Of a DNA stretch of 64,000 bases, positions 36,496 to 48,505 are shown piece after piece; position 1 is the first letter of the stretch; each line of letters begins with the position of its first letter. The DNA lies in assembly GCA_015680685.1 (NCBI GenBank), contig MNCI01036292.1, forward strand, positions 305,254-369,253. Reading direction: 5' to 3'. Both the position numbers and the translations under genes were made by a program. This stretch comes from Gnetum montanum. Taxonomy: Eukaryota; Streptophyta; Gnetopsida; Gnetales; Gnetaceae. The notes under the pieces were generated by a model that saw only the letters and a program-made list of their open reading frames with translations, did not search any database and had not been told where the DNA came from.

Positions 36496-37521
36496 TGATG
36501 AGCGGTAGGTACCCCTACATCCAACCATATGAATCACAAGCATTCACACATGATCCTATCAAATTCCATGGATGGGACTAGTTGTGGCATCTAGATTGTT
36601 AAGCATTCATCACAGGACATTGTCTTCCCACTTGGACTAGTGGTAGCTTTTTTACGTATGGTTTAGTCCAAAGTGAGGCATATGATAATTGATGTTGTTA
36701 GGTTCATTGTACTCCTAACGATAAACATAGTTGAGAATGAAATTCAATCCTAAATCTAAGTAATGAAGGTAATGTAAATCTACTCTAGCCTAGAGTGATG
36801 AGCATCTGATCCTAGCTTACCATACACATCTTAGACTCATGTAACCATTACTAGGTCATCAAGCATTATGCTATTGGACAAACCAAGCCATAACATTACT
36901 GGGATTACCAAATGATTACGATTAAATGCTCAAAACTAGTCATACTCATTCCACTTTACTAATGAATAAGAAAGTAAAATACTTGGAAATGTAAATGATT
37001 AGACTAAGAAAGTAGTAAAAACTATGCTAAGTAAAATAGTAAAACTAAGTGGATGCTGCAATGATGAAAAGCAATCTTGATCTTTAATTCTGGACATGAA
37101 CTATGCCCAAGTACATTTCACTCAAATAAAGATTATGTACAACTACTCAACACCACACTACAAGCATCCACTCTTCACTAAAACTATGAAACAAAACTAC
37201 AACAATATACTTAAGGATGGAATGAAACTTCTTCAGATCATGTGCCCAAGTGTTGTATTTATAGGCCAGCACGCATCCCATGATATGGAATATATAATCA
37301 TGTAGCATGTTCTACGATATCAAATATGTGATATTGTAGTGGACTAAAATTTATTTTTTCATAAAATCCATATGACATAGCATCTACAACATCATATATG
37401 CAACATAATATCTACAACGTACCAGCCAACTAAGATGCATTGATAGGATTACTACAATGCAGATGTTATGTAGCATTTAGACATAGCATTTGTGATACCT
37501 CAGCCAACTGATGATTCATCA
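36496..37521 (-). repeat. Element R 3' LTR
   Basis: 1026 bp, paired with 52769-53762. On plus it begins TGATGAGCGGTAGGTACC and ends GATTCATCA. Palindromes lie at 37279-37302 (CATGAT ... ATCATG) and 37312-37339 (CTACGATATC ... GATATTGTAG), with the minus-strand TATA at 37256-37263. Confidence 0.9.
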
Positions 37522-37639
37522 TACCTCCATAACTAGATAAAAACTCATCCTCAAGTTAACATTATAGGACTAAGCTTTCTTTACAAAATTGGGAAGGTAC
37601 AAGATTATTAACTAACTCTAACTATTTACTAACTCCAAG

Positions 37640-37773
37640 TGCCATAGTGGTGGTTTTACAAAATTAACACAAATTTATAAAAAGACAAAACAAAACAAAA
37701 CAAAATTGAAGTAACACTATGTAATTTATATTCCATGCGATGGAGGCTCTTCCATTGACTTCTTCCCTTCATT
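37640..37773 (-). pseudogene. Element R accessory ORF, C-terminal stub
   Basis: On the minus strand, N-E-G-K-K-S-M-E-E-P-P matches K-G-K-Q-P-M-E-E-P-P at the end of A's accessory ORF. The 3' UTR that follows also matches A (TTTGTTTTGTTTTG, then TTAGTTAATAAT). It connects across element C to 48506. Confidence 0.65.
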
Positions 37774-37778
37774 GTCAA

Positions 37779-40118
37779 TGAAAACACCACAAAATTTTGG
37801 CCTAGCACTTTCATACAAGATTCAAGTTAAGTCATGCAACTACCCAAGCATGAGTATAGCATGACCAAACTTGGAGGCCTCTGAAACAATCCCTTATGGT
37901 TCATGATTCAATAGGCAAGGTCCCCTCAGGGCCCACAGGTGACTGTACCAACTTTCAACATCCAGAATCACAAGTTCTAAGCTCAAGATGCCTAGTTCGA
38001 GCTAAGCATTTTGGTCACACTTGCTTACACTACACAGCGTAAGGATCAGCGTCACCAACATTTGGAGCCCCAAAAATGAGTTAAAACAGGCCATAATTGG
38101 GCACAAGGACCCCCCATGACCTTAATCAAGGTCCCCAACAGCTCCCAGCCTCTAGAAAATCAAAATTTCGGCCTTAAATAAGGTATTTTTAGTTGATTAC
38201 GCTGGAGATACATTTTCTTACACTTCACAACGTAAGGATCAATGTCACCAACTCTTGAAGCCCAAAAAATGAGCCCAAAAAGGCCAAAATCAAGCACAAG
38301 GACCTCCATGACCTTCACCAAGACCCCCAGTAGCTCCCAGCCTCTAGAAAATTAAAATTTGGGTCTTAAATAAGGTATTTTCAGTTGTTGACGCTGGGGT
38401 TACTTTTTCAGACGCTGCACAGTGTAAGCACAGCATAACCAAGCAAAAAAAAGGGCAGAACAAGTAGTTTAAAGCAGCATCTTCAACACCAAAGCAACCC
38501 ATAGGGACTGGTAGCCTTGTACTTGTTCACAGGCTTCAAAAACTCCAAATTTGAGCCTCAAATGTGCCATTTTGGCTTGGTGACATTGGGGTTACGTTTT
38601 CAGACGCTGAACAACATAACCACAGCGTGACCAAACAAGAACAGCTCAATTCAGGTACCTCCGGGTAAAATTTTAACATGAATTCAACTCTCAGGAGCTA
38701 GGAAAAATTTTACATGATCATAGGCTTTAAAAAATCAAGATTTGAGCTTCAAATGTGTCATATTAACTTGGTCATGCTAGGGTCACACTTTGGTCACGCT
38801 GCACAGCGTAACCACAGCGTAACAAACTCAAACAGGCCCAAAATGGTAACCAAACGAAGTCACACTTTACACCCAAGCCATCCTAGAGAGTAGGCAGTAG
38901 TCAAGAAACATCAAACAGGCATCAACGTATAAAATTGAGCTCAAAACAGGGCAGAAATACTTGGTGATGCTGGGGTTACTTTTTCAGATGCTGCACAGCA
39001 TAATGCCCAGCGTAATCAACCAAACCGAGGCCAAAACGACATCCAAATCAGCCCACAGAATTCTCATGACCCATGGCATGCAGATCCACTCTGAAAATGG
39101 GTCTCATAGGTCAAAAATGGGTTCAAAATGCACTATTTTCAAGTCATACGTTGTTACTCACACTGGCATGCTTCCAACAACGTAAACCTAATGTAAACAC
39201 TTTCATACACTAGAGCTGGATGCTGGACGCCAGACGTTGATGCCAGAATAGGCTACACATACATCAGAGCCAAATCCATGCACGTTGGAGGCTTTGGTAG
39301 CACAGAACTGTAGATCCGAAGGCCAGACACCTAGATCCACACTTGTACAGTAACATTTGTTGCATTTTTGACATTTGTTTCAGTGTTTCAAGTTCTTACG
39401 TTGGGCATTATGCATGCTAGCATAAGAGATCTTGGATGCTGCACTGTACATTGTAACATTTTGTGCATCCGGTCAATGCACACACCTATCACCTGATCCA
39501 AATTTTTCTCACCCCGCAGCCACTGATCTTCTCTCAGATCCGAATCTCATGCCTAAAACCCTATAAATCTCCTGTTTTTCCATGAGATCAAGGTTCAAAA
39601 AATTGGAACCTCACACACTTAAGAAATTTGGGCATTAATCTCATACACTAAGCTTCATATAGACTTGGATGTTGTACACCTGCATCTTCCCACCATCCGT
39701 TCTCATCCATCGGGGCTAAACGTCTGCCTTGCGACCACTCCGCAACTATGTTCTGACCAGTGCACATTCTAATTGTTTATCAATACAAACAGTTTGCATT
39801 ATTGCCTAGATTCTTATAGTTTATATTATCATTCTTGTTCACATTTTTTCTATTTTCATTATTTATCATTTAAATAGTTTACATTCACTTGCATTCATTT
39901 ACGTTCAGTTCTGCATTTGTTTACGTATAACCCAACGCATCGCAATTGCGTACGTTCGAGGAAGTCCTTGTTTGATCTATGTGTGGACCATTCAAGCCAC
40001 TCTACCTCCATTGATTTCCAGCTTACCCTTAGGTGAAGGCAGGGTCTTACTGTTTCATCCATAGATCTTTCAGTGTCCGTTCATTCCAGCCTCTCACCAA
40101 CAATTTCGGACAGTACAG
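37779..40118 (+). repeat. Element C 5' LTR with six-copy ~192-bp tandem array
   Basis: This 2340-bp LTR contains near-palindromes of type CTTACGCTGCACAGCGTAAG starting at 38024, 38217, 38409, 38601, 38793 and 38985, spaced 193, 192, 192, 192 and 192 bp. A more diverged partial unit follows near 39150. TATAAAT at 39562-39568 is the likely promoter. Confidence 0.9.
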
Positions 40119-40124
40119 TAAAAT

Positions 40125-40142
40125 GGCACTAGAAGGAGGGCC
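40125..40142 (+). promoter_or_regulatory. Element C primer-binding site
   Basis: TGGCACTAGAAGGAGGGC begins with TGG (complement of tRNA CCA) six bases after the LTR end. I do not recognise the tRNA with certainty. Confidence 0.5.
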
Positions 40143-40565
40143 CTTTCTCTATTAGATCTGCCTCTTAGCATCCCAGATCTAGTGTTCACATGTTGTTGTC
40201 AGTGTCAGCGTTCCTACTCTACCTTGTTCCCAACGTTCAGGCTTTGTTTCCTGCTAATAAATCCTATGTTCCAGTCCAGACGTTGTTACAGAGTTTTCCA
40301 GACATGTTCCTGCTTGAATCATAGCATCCTGCACCTTCCCCTCTCAGATCCAGATGCTGCCCTCAGCAACCTGCACTCTCTGCCAGTTTCAAACATTGTT
40401 TACAGCTTCCCTCATCATTATCTTTCTTTTCTGATGCTATTCACAGTGTCCAGATCTAAGTTTTCTTCTCAGATGCTGCATTTAGCACTTAGTTTTCTCA
40501 TCCATATGCCCCATCCAGCGTCCAGACACTGTGCCTTAGCTTCAGACATTGTACCTGGTTTACAC

Positions 40566-40760
40566 ACGCTGCCATTGGTCATGCTGATGTTGGTCATGCT
40601 GACGTTGGTCACGCTGACATTGGTCACGTTGACATTGATCACGCTACAGTTAGTCACGCTGGACATTTAGTCACACTGCAGTTGGTCACGCTGGACAGTT
40701 AGTCACGCTGCAGTCAGTCACACTAGACAGTTAGTCATGCTGGACAGTTGGTCACACTAC
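40566..40760 (+). repeat. Minisatellite in element C leader, 15-17-bp units
   Basis: About twelve units of type TTGGTCACGCTGACA or AGTCACGCTGGACAGTT lie head to tail. They lie in the untranslated leader between primer site and gag. The core GTCACGCTG also occurs in the LTR array units. Confidence 0.85.
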
Positions 40761-40860
40761 ACACTCAACCCTGACCATACACTACACATGCTACACACTT
40801 AGCCCAAAACACACTTGGCAATTGTTAGCCAGCCCGTACGCTACCTCGTCACACATCACC

Positions 40861-42131
40861 ATGGAGTCATCTCAGAACTCTAACGCACGCACCTTCGTGA
40901 TCCTCACATAGGAACAGTACAACTTTATCTGTGTGAAGATTCAGGCCAACCTTCCCCTTGACACCACAGAACAAGAGGCAAAACGAAACTTCGAGTGCAT
41001 ATACATGGGAGGTCATGAATTCATCCCCTTTGTATATGACATCATCCCCCTTTTTGAGCCTCACCACCGACTCATCTCTCAGCTCCTTCTAGCAAGGAGC
41101 TAAAACACACGACGACCCACTGAGGAGCCCCAAAACCAAGACAAGGAACATGACTTCATGACACAATCTAAACATGAGGATTTGTATTACACCCTCAATC
41201 CCCATGCCTATGTGAACCCCTCATTCTACCCTCGCATGGGACAGACCACCCCTCCCCAAGTGTCAACGAGCACACAAGCACCGGTATCCCGACAAAGATT
41301 ACCCACGTCCATCTCCACCCAGTACGTACTGCACGTGCAAACACATGAAACCCCTTTCATCACTTCAGCTCCGCACATTCATGGTATCACTTCATAGTTT
41401 CTGGCTAGGCAAGGAACCATACCCCTTATTCAACAACCCACTCACTTCAACATGCCACAGCCTGCAACCACAACTCTGAACGTTGCTCCACAGCAACAAA
41501 TGACAACCCAACAATCTCCCCAACCAACTGATCTGCCTACTGCTAAAGAGAGGGCAAAAGCCAAACAAATGATGCAAGCGTTAGCTAAATAGGTAAAGCA
41601 CCTCAAAACAGCAAACACTAAACAAGTTAAAGTACTGGACTTCTACCAAGATGATCCAATTAGCTCTTCAGTGCCACCGTTAGCTTTACTCAATGGAATC
41701 ATACTCCCATAGTTAACCAAGTACAACGGGAAAGGAGACCTGAACGCTCACTTGGTAACATTCCAATCAGAGACTCTATTGCTTCAAGCTTGGCCCCATG
41801 CAATCCTACGCGTGTTTGCCATGTCCCTAATGGAAAATGCCTTAGACTGGTACCGAGCCCTGTCAGGTAACTCCATATCCTCTCTGGAGGATCTATTACA
41901 TCAATTCATCACCCGGTTTAAGTACAACCTCAAGCCTGAGGCCACACTAGACACTCTGATATAGGTGAAACAAGCACCACTAGAGCCTGTGTAGAAGCTC
42001 ATTCAACGATGGAGTGCAACACTTAACGAACTTCATGAGCCCATCCCTAAAATGTATTTGCTTACAATTCTGAAGGGAGCCATGAATGACTTCATTAAGT
42101 CAAAACTGTACTACCTAAGCACTCAAAGTTG
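40861..42131 (+). pseudogene. Element C gag, first frame
   Basis: The ATG at 40861 lies in a good context (CACCATGG). One frame runs to 42131 with six internal stops (40909, 41395, 41590, 41710, 41962, 41992), all TAG. The capsid-like core is clear: LTKYNGKGD, A-H-L-V-T-F (~41735), FAMSLMENALDWYRALSGNS (41815-41874), LHQFITRFKYNLKPEATLDT (41899-41958), a retrotransposon gag (PF03732-type) pattern. A 1-base frameshift near 42125 moves the coding to the next frame. Confidence 0.85.
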
Positions 42132-44267
42132 AGCCAAGCCTTCATGCAGATCAAGAACATTGAACAAGCTACACAAAATAGCAATGATCCCGCCTATATG
42201 ACTTACAAAAATGAACATGTTTCCAAGCAAAAGGCAACATCACCAATTGTAGCCACAAGCACAAAAAAATCAAACATCAGTACCAACCTGCCTGCAATGA
42301 CAGGGGCCACCCCAAGGCCCAACTTTCAGTGTAGGGATCGCTCTAAGTATATGCCACTACCCACACGACCATCTGAACGACTAGAGAAACTCCTCAAAAT
42401 CAGACAAATCCAATACAAACAAGTAGCGGAGAATGCCTGCCGAAGACATGACAGGTACTATGAGCTGCTAAGGAACCCCACCTTAGCAGCACCAAACGAG
42501 CCCCCTGTCCCACGACACTTCAAGTTAGATCAATTCTATCACTACCACCAAATATCTAGTCACAATATCAACAACTGCCATTCCTTACAAGATGATCTTC
42601 AAACAATGATAGTATAGGGCCAACTCAACATCAACACCTTGAGTAAACCTAGCACAGATGATGCCTCCTATGTCATAAACTCCATTAGCATAGGAAGCAA
42701 GCCCAAACCTATGTGGCAACCTTTGGTGATCTATATGCCTCTCAGCAAGGCAACAATCCCCTCCACCTCCACAAGCAAGAGGCCTCTCATTATCATCCAA
42801 GTGCCACCTCGAGCACCTGCAAAATCTTTCGTGGTCAAAGTACCACCGCAATCATCCGTTAAGATGTTAAACTAGCATGATGCACCAACCACAACTGCAA
42901 AGAAACCTTTTGTCATGAAGGTACCACAAAAAGCTAGTCAAACACCAATGACTCCTCCCAAACTACCATTTGTCATAAAGGTGCCACTACACAATGGCCC
43001 CTCACCTACCCAGTGCCCAACCGTAGGCAATGTCTCAACCTCTTCTCCCTCAAGAGTCAGCCTTGCCAACAACACGGGTAAGCTTACCAAATGGCAGCAG
43101 AAGAGAACAAATGAACAACGAACAACATCCATAGCCGAAACAAAGGCCACACCAAGCAAGCAACAATCGAACACTGGGGCCCCTGCCCCTAATCTCAAGC
43201 AAACCAGGCCCAAGCCCTCTACGCAAGAGGCCCATCCCTCAACCCACATGAAGCAAGCCAAAACCAACACAATGGCCACCAATACAAACTTTGTAGCTGC
43301 ACTAGCCTAGGTAAAACAAATGCTCAAATAGAAGAACACAATGATGAGCTTGTACGATCTGGTCATGACTTCAGCCACTCACCGCAAAGCCTTGGCTCAA
43401 ACATTAGCATCCATTCCTATTACGGAGGACATCCACGCAAACAAGGAATCCATCTGTGCAATGATTTCACAACAGACACCACAAGGATTGGGTTCAAACA
43501 CCTTAGCCATCCGTGATGATGCAATTAAACGTAACCCTGAACAAGGGGAAGTTACAACAGCTCCATTTTCGATTAGCATACAAGTTGGGCAATGTACCAT
43601 TCGCAGAGTGCACGTTGATGACAGTGCGGCAACAAATGTAGCTTTATACTCCGTCATCGATAAAATAGGCATGACAGACAAGATCATGCCAATGAAAACC
43701 ATGTGTTTAAAATCCTTCAATGGATCACATGTCATAGTTAAGGACACAATCAAATTAGCCTTTGTGGTAGGAGAACAATTTCCCACCAGTGCAGAGTTCA
43801 CTATCATAGAAGAGATGCCAAGTTTCAACATGATTCTTGGCAGACCTTGGCTAGCCCAACAATGGGTCGTTTCCTCACCAATACATTAAGAAATCCATCT
43901 TCCATACGAAGGTGGACAAGTCATCATACATGGCGATAACACTCCCTTTTAAGCCATCCACAACATAGACATGTCACAAGTCTTGAAAGAAGAGTCTCTT
44001 GATGGAACACCCACAACAAAAAATGCAATACCTAGAGCTAAAATGCCCGAACAAGTGGTTAAAACTGAAAGGCTCCCAGAGCAACCAAACCCTAGCATGC
44101 CTCCTAGACCACATCCGACTAGGAAACAACCATACGATCAAGGCTCCCCTATGGCCAAAAATACGTCTGATCCCCACCCACTCTGCACCTTTGTTCATTG
44201 TGCATATTGCATCTTCGTTTGCATTGTACTAGCTTACGCGTTTACATGTGGCCCGAAAAGGCCTTAA
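42132..44267 (+). pseudogene. Element C gag C-terminus, linker and aspartic protease
   Basis: This frame continues from the frameshift. It holds SERLEKLLKIRQIQYKQVAE and a zinc-finger-like FYHYHQISSHNINNC block (Cys to Tyr in the first position; ~42530-42576). A basic Pro/Lys/Thr-rich linker (42640-43300) follows, then the protease at ~43580-43863. The protease has the active-site strand V-D-D-S-A-A-T-N-V and the end block FNMILGRPWLAQQW. Stops at 42615, 42873, 43308 and 43329 are TAG; TAA follows the protease at 43887. Coding fades out at 44265. Confidence 0.8.
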
Positions 44268-44780
44268 ACTAGGCTATGGCCCGAAAAGGCCTTAAACTAA
44301 CACACATAGCCTGATATGGCTTTAAACTACCACACACGGATTGAAAAGGCCCTAAACTACTACTTTTCGCATTGTTTTTTATTTTTCTTAAGCATTTAGG
44401 TTTTGTTTTCAGCAGTTACTGCTTGACATTGTGTTCTCTAGTTTCTTCTTTTGCAGGATCACCTAGACGTACATGCATGCATCCACACATCGTCTTGGAA
44501 TCATGACGATAAACTAATACCACAGAGTGGTCCTAGCATCATGACCTAAAATTAATACCATAGATCATCCAGAATGACAATAAACTACCACACTCTCATC
44601 TAATGGAGTCTGCTAAGACTATAAACTAGCTAGCCTCTCCATAGTCTGCCACAACTATAAACTAGCATTGCACTATCTGCTAGGATGCTAAACTAGCAAT
44701 GTCCAACGGGTTATGACATAAAACTCATCCACAACAATCCGCCAAGACTATAAACTGGCAACTTCTTCACTGGCCTACTA
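44250..44780 (+). repeat. Periodic TAAACTA array after element C protease
   Basis: TAAACTA occurs at 44265, 44293, 44323 and 44353, spaced 28-30 bp, within units of type GGCCCGAAAAGGCCTTAAAC. More loosely spaced copies (ATAAACTA or CTAAACTA) continue at about 44512, 44580, 44622, 44653 and 44688. It is non-coding and not found elsewhere in the window. Confidence 0.7.
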
Positions 44781-45928
44781 ATCTGTTGTTGTAATCAAAT
44801 GGCATGTCTTCATCAACCTTCTGCATGAATTCATCACATGGACTCTGACAACATTGCTACTGCTCAATTTTGTTTGCCTGCAGTTGCATGCGGTATCTCC
44901 ATCCCATCAGCTGCATCCGTGTTTAAAGTGTTAAGCTAACTCATTCACTTGTGGTTTTCTTGTCTTCTTGGAGTTGTGTTTGTAGGATGACACCCAGAGG
45001 TGTTTGTACACGGATGTAGTTCATCACGGCGATGAGGTACCACATTGTTCCTGATGCATGTAACCAAGTTAATCAAACCTTCACAAGTACATTTCCAGTT
45101 CCCCAAACATTCCTTATTCCCTAACATGTTCTCTCTACCCTGTTCAGTTACATTTCCTGGATACATCCTAGTCACCTCAAAACTCTGAACACATGGTTGT
45201 AAACTATAACTCTCCAGGCAGTTGCAACACACAGCACAACACATGAAACAAATACAAGCACACGAGCACGAGTATAACATTGAAAAAGAGCTCTGTCCAA
45301 AAAAAAAGAAAAAAAATAATAAATAAAAAAAATAAAAAAAATCAAACAGCAAAATCCATCACAAAGCCCTTGGCACTTCCCATACAAGCCCCAGGTGGGA
45401 AGGTACTTGTCTTGGAAGAAAATACATATGTCTCAAACAATCATGTTGCATCCCACAGCATGGCTTTAGCTATTGGACAACAGGTTTCCTATGACACTCA
45501 ACAAGGGTCCTGTTTCTCTAAAGAATGCACCACCTCATCACGTGGCTTTGGTTGTGACAACGAGTTCTCTTAAGTAGGATACAAGAGTCTTGTTCCTCCA
45601 AAGGACGCACATCCCATGCCTTGGTCCCAAGTCTGCTAGATACTGGCTATTGACAAGGACCAACATGATTTGTTTACACAAGAGCATTCCTCTTCCCACA
45701 GTTAAGTAAGACCATCTCTTCATTAATCCCTGATCTCACAGTTACAAACCTTCTCCCTATACATCTCAAAACCTCATTCCTGATCCCATGTACTTCTGAA
45801 CACGGTGTGATGACATCTGGCCAAGTGCCAAAGAGCAATACTTGATATCCGGTTGCTCGTGGTGTTTTGTACTTCTTTGTCGACACCTCTCAGGTAAATT
45901 CCTCCAGGCATCAACAAAGAGGGGCCAA
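44781..45928 (+). other. Element C non-coding 3' interior
   Basis: No pol motif is found in any frame. A long A/T-mixed run AAAAAAAAGAAAAAAAATAA lies around 45299-45340. The stretch ends with the purine-rich tract before the 3' LTR. Confidence 0.6.
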
Positions 45929-48500
45929 TGAAAACACCACAAAATTTTGGCCTAGCACTTTCAGACAAGATTCAAGTTAAGTCATGTAGCTGCCCAAGCA
46001 TGAGTACAGCATGACCAAAATTGGAGGCCTCCGAAAAAGCCCCCGATGGTTCACGATTCAATAGGCAAGGTCCCCCCAGGGCCCACAAGTGACTACACCA
46101 ACTTCTGACATCCAGAATCATAAGTTTTGAGCTCAATATTCCTAGTTCGAGCTAAGTACATTTTGGTCACGCTGGCTTACACTACACAGCGTAAGGATCA
46201 GCGTCACCAACTTTTGGAGCCCCAAAACTAAGTTAAAACAGGTCAAAATCAGGCACAAGGACCCCCCCATGACTTTTGCCAAGGTCCCCAGTAGCTCCCA
46301 GCCTTCAGAAAATTAAAATTTGGGCCTTAAATGAGGTATTTTCAGTTGATTACGTTGGAGATACATTTTCTTACGCTGCACAACGTAAGGATCAGCGTCA
46401 CCAACTTTTGGAGCCCCGACACTGAGTCAAAATAGGCTGAAATTAGGCACAAGGACCCCCCATGACCTTCACCAAGGTCCCTAGTAGCTCCCAGCCTACA
46501 AAAAATCAAAATTTGGGCCTTAAATGAGGTATTTTCAGTTGATTACGCTGGAGATACATTTTTTTATGCTGCATAGCGTAAGGATCAGTGTCACCAACTT
46601 TTGAAGCCTCAAAATGAGTCAAAATAGGCTGAAATCGAGCACAAGGACCCTCCATGACCTTAACCAAGGCCCCCAGTAGCTCCCAGTCTCCAGAAAATCA
46701 AAATTTGGGCCTTAAAGAAGGTATTTTCAGTTGGTAATGTTGGGGTTACTTTTTCAGACGCTGCACAGCGTAAGCACAGTGTAACCAAGCAAAAATAGGG
46801 CAGAAAAAGTAGTTTTAGGCAGCATCTTCAACACTAGAGCAACCCATAGGGACCGACAGCACTCGTACTTGTTCACAGGCTTCAAAAAATCCAAATTTGA
46901 GCCTCAAATGTGCCATTTTGACTTGGTGACACTGGGGTTACTTTTTCAGACGTTGAATAGCATAACCATAACGTGACCAAACAAGAACAGCTCAATTCAA
47001 GCACCTTTGGGCAAAATTTTGACATGAATTCAACTCCCATGAGCTAGGAAACAACTGTACATGATCACAAGCTTTAGAAAATCAAGATTTGAGGTCCAAA
47101 TATGTCATTTTAACTTGGTCATGCTAGGGTCACACTTTGGTCATGCTACACAGGGTAACCACAGCATAACAAACCCAAATAGGCCCAAAATGGCAGCCAA
47201 ACGAAGTTAAACTTTGCACCTAGGCCACACTGGAGAGTAGACAGTAGTCAGGAAACATCAAATAGGCATCAACGTACAAAAATGAGCTCAAAATAGGGTA
47301 GAAACACTTGGTGACGCTGGGGTTACTTTTTCAGATGCTGCACAGAGTAATGCCCAGCGTAATCAACCAAAATAGGGCTAAAACAACATCCAAATCAGCC
47401 CAAGTTTGGCACACAGAACCCTCATGACCCATAGCATGCAAATCCACTTTGAAAACAGGTCTCACAGGTCAAAAACAAGTTCAAAATGCACTATTTTTAG
47501 GTCATACGCTGTTAGTCACATTGGCATGCTTCCAGCAGTGTAAACCCAGCGTAAACACTTTCATACGCTGGACGCTGGACGTTGGACACCAGATGCTAAT
47601 GCTAGAACAGGCTGCACACACATCAGAGCCAAATCCATGCACACTGGAGGCTTTGGTAGCACAAAAATAACACAGAACTGTAGATTTGGAGGCCAGACAC
47701 CCAGATCCATGCTTGTACATTAACATTTGTTGCATTTTTGACATTTCTTTCAGTGTTTTAAGTTCTTACGCTAGGCATTACGCATGCCAGCGTAAGAGAT
47801 CTTGGACACTGCACTGTACATTGTAACATTTTGTGCATCTGGTCAATGCACATACCTGTCACCCGATCCAAATTTTTCTCACCCCGTAGCCACTGATCTT
47901 CTCCCAGATCCGAATCTCACACCCAAAACCCTATAAATCTCCTATTTTTCCACGAGATCAAGGTTCGAAAAATTGGAACCTCACATACTTAAGAAATTTG
48001 GGCATTAATCTCATACACTGGGCTTCATATAGACTTGGACGTTGTACACATGCAACCAAAAACTTGAATCTTCCCAGCATCCATTCTCATCCATCGGGGC
48101 TAAACATCTGCCTTGCAACCACTCTGCAACTACGTTCTAACCGATGGACATTCTAATTGTTTATCAATACAAAAAATTTGCATAATTGCCTAGATTCTTA
48201 CAATTTATATTATCATTCTTGTTCACGTTTTTCCTATTTTCATTATTTATCATTTAAACAGTTTACATTCGCTTGCATTCGTTTACGTTCAGTTCTGCAT
48301 TTGTTTACGTATAAGCCAACGCATCGCAATTGTGTACGTTCGGGGAAGTCCTCGTTTGATCTGCATGCAGACCATTCACGGCACTCTGCCTCCATTGATT
48401 TCCAGCTTGCCCTCAAGCAAAGGTAGGGTCTTACTGTTTCATCCATAGATCTCTCGGTGTCCGTTCTTCCAGCCTCTCACCAACGATTTCGGACGGTACA
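45929..48500 (+). repeat. Element C 3' LTR with seven-copy ~193-bp tandem array
   Basis: This 2572-bp LTR has array units at 46176, 46370, 46563, 46755, 46947, 47140 and 47332 (spacings 194, 193, 192, 192, 193, 192). It has one unit more than the 5' LTR, which explains most of the 232-bp length difference. TATAAAT lies at 47932-47938. Confidence 0.9.
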
Positions 48501-48505
48501 ATCAA

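Larger units (their letters stand above)
37779..48500 (+). mobile_element. Element C: large LTR retrotransposon with gag and protease only
   Basis: The LTRs, 37779-40118 and 45929-48500, begin TGAAAACACCACAAAATTTTG and end TTTCGGACrGTACA. TSDs are GTCAA (37774-37778) and ATCAA (48501-48505), one mismatch. A primer-site-like TGGCACTAGAAGGAGGGC starts 6 bp after the 5' LTR, and a purine tract AAAGAGGGGCC (45916-45926) precedes the 3' LTR. The 5.8-kb interior holds a minisatellite leader, gag and protease, then about 1.6 kb of non-coding sequence. I found no RT, RNase H or integrase motif in any frame, so it fits the gag-only non-autonomous class (TR-GAG-like) and must borrow pol. Confidence 0.9.

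Noticed and set aside
40182-40670. Open frame of 162 codons in element C leader
   Set aside because: Its second half only translates the GTCACGCTG minisatellite (Leu/Thr/Val repeats) and the first half lies in leader sequence before the real gag start at 40861.
42938-43831. Minus-strand open frames across element C gag/protease
   Set aside because: They are shadows of the plus-strand coding frame, which carries the real gag and protease motifs.
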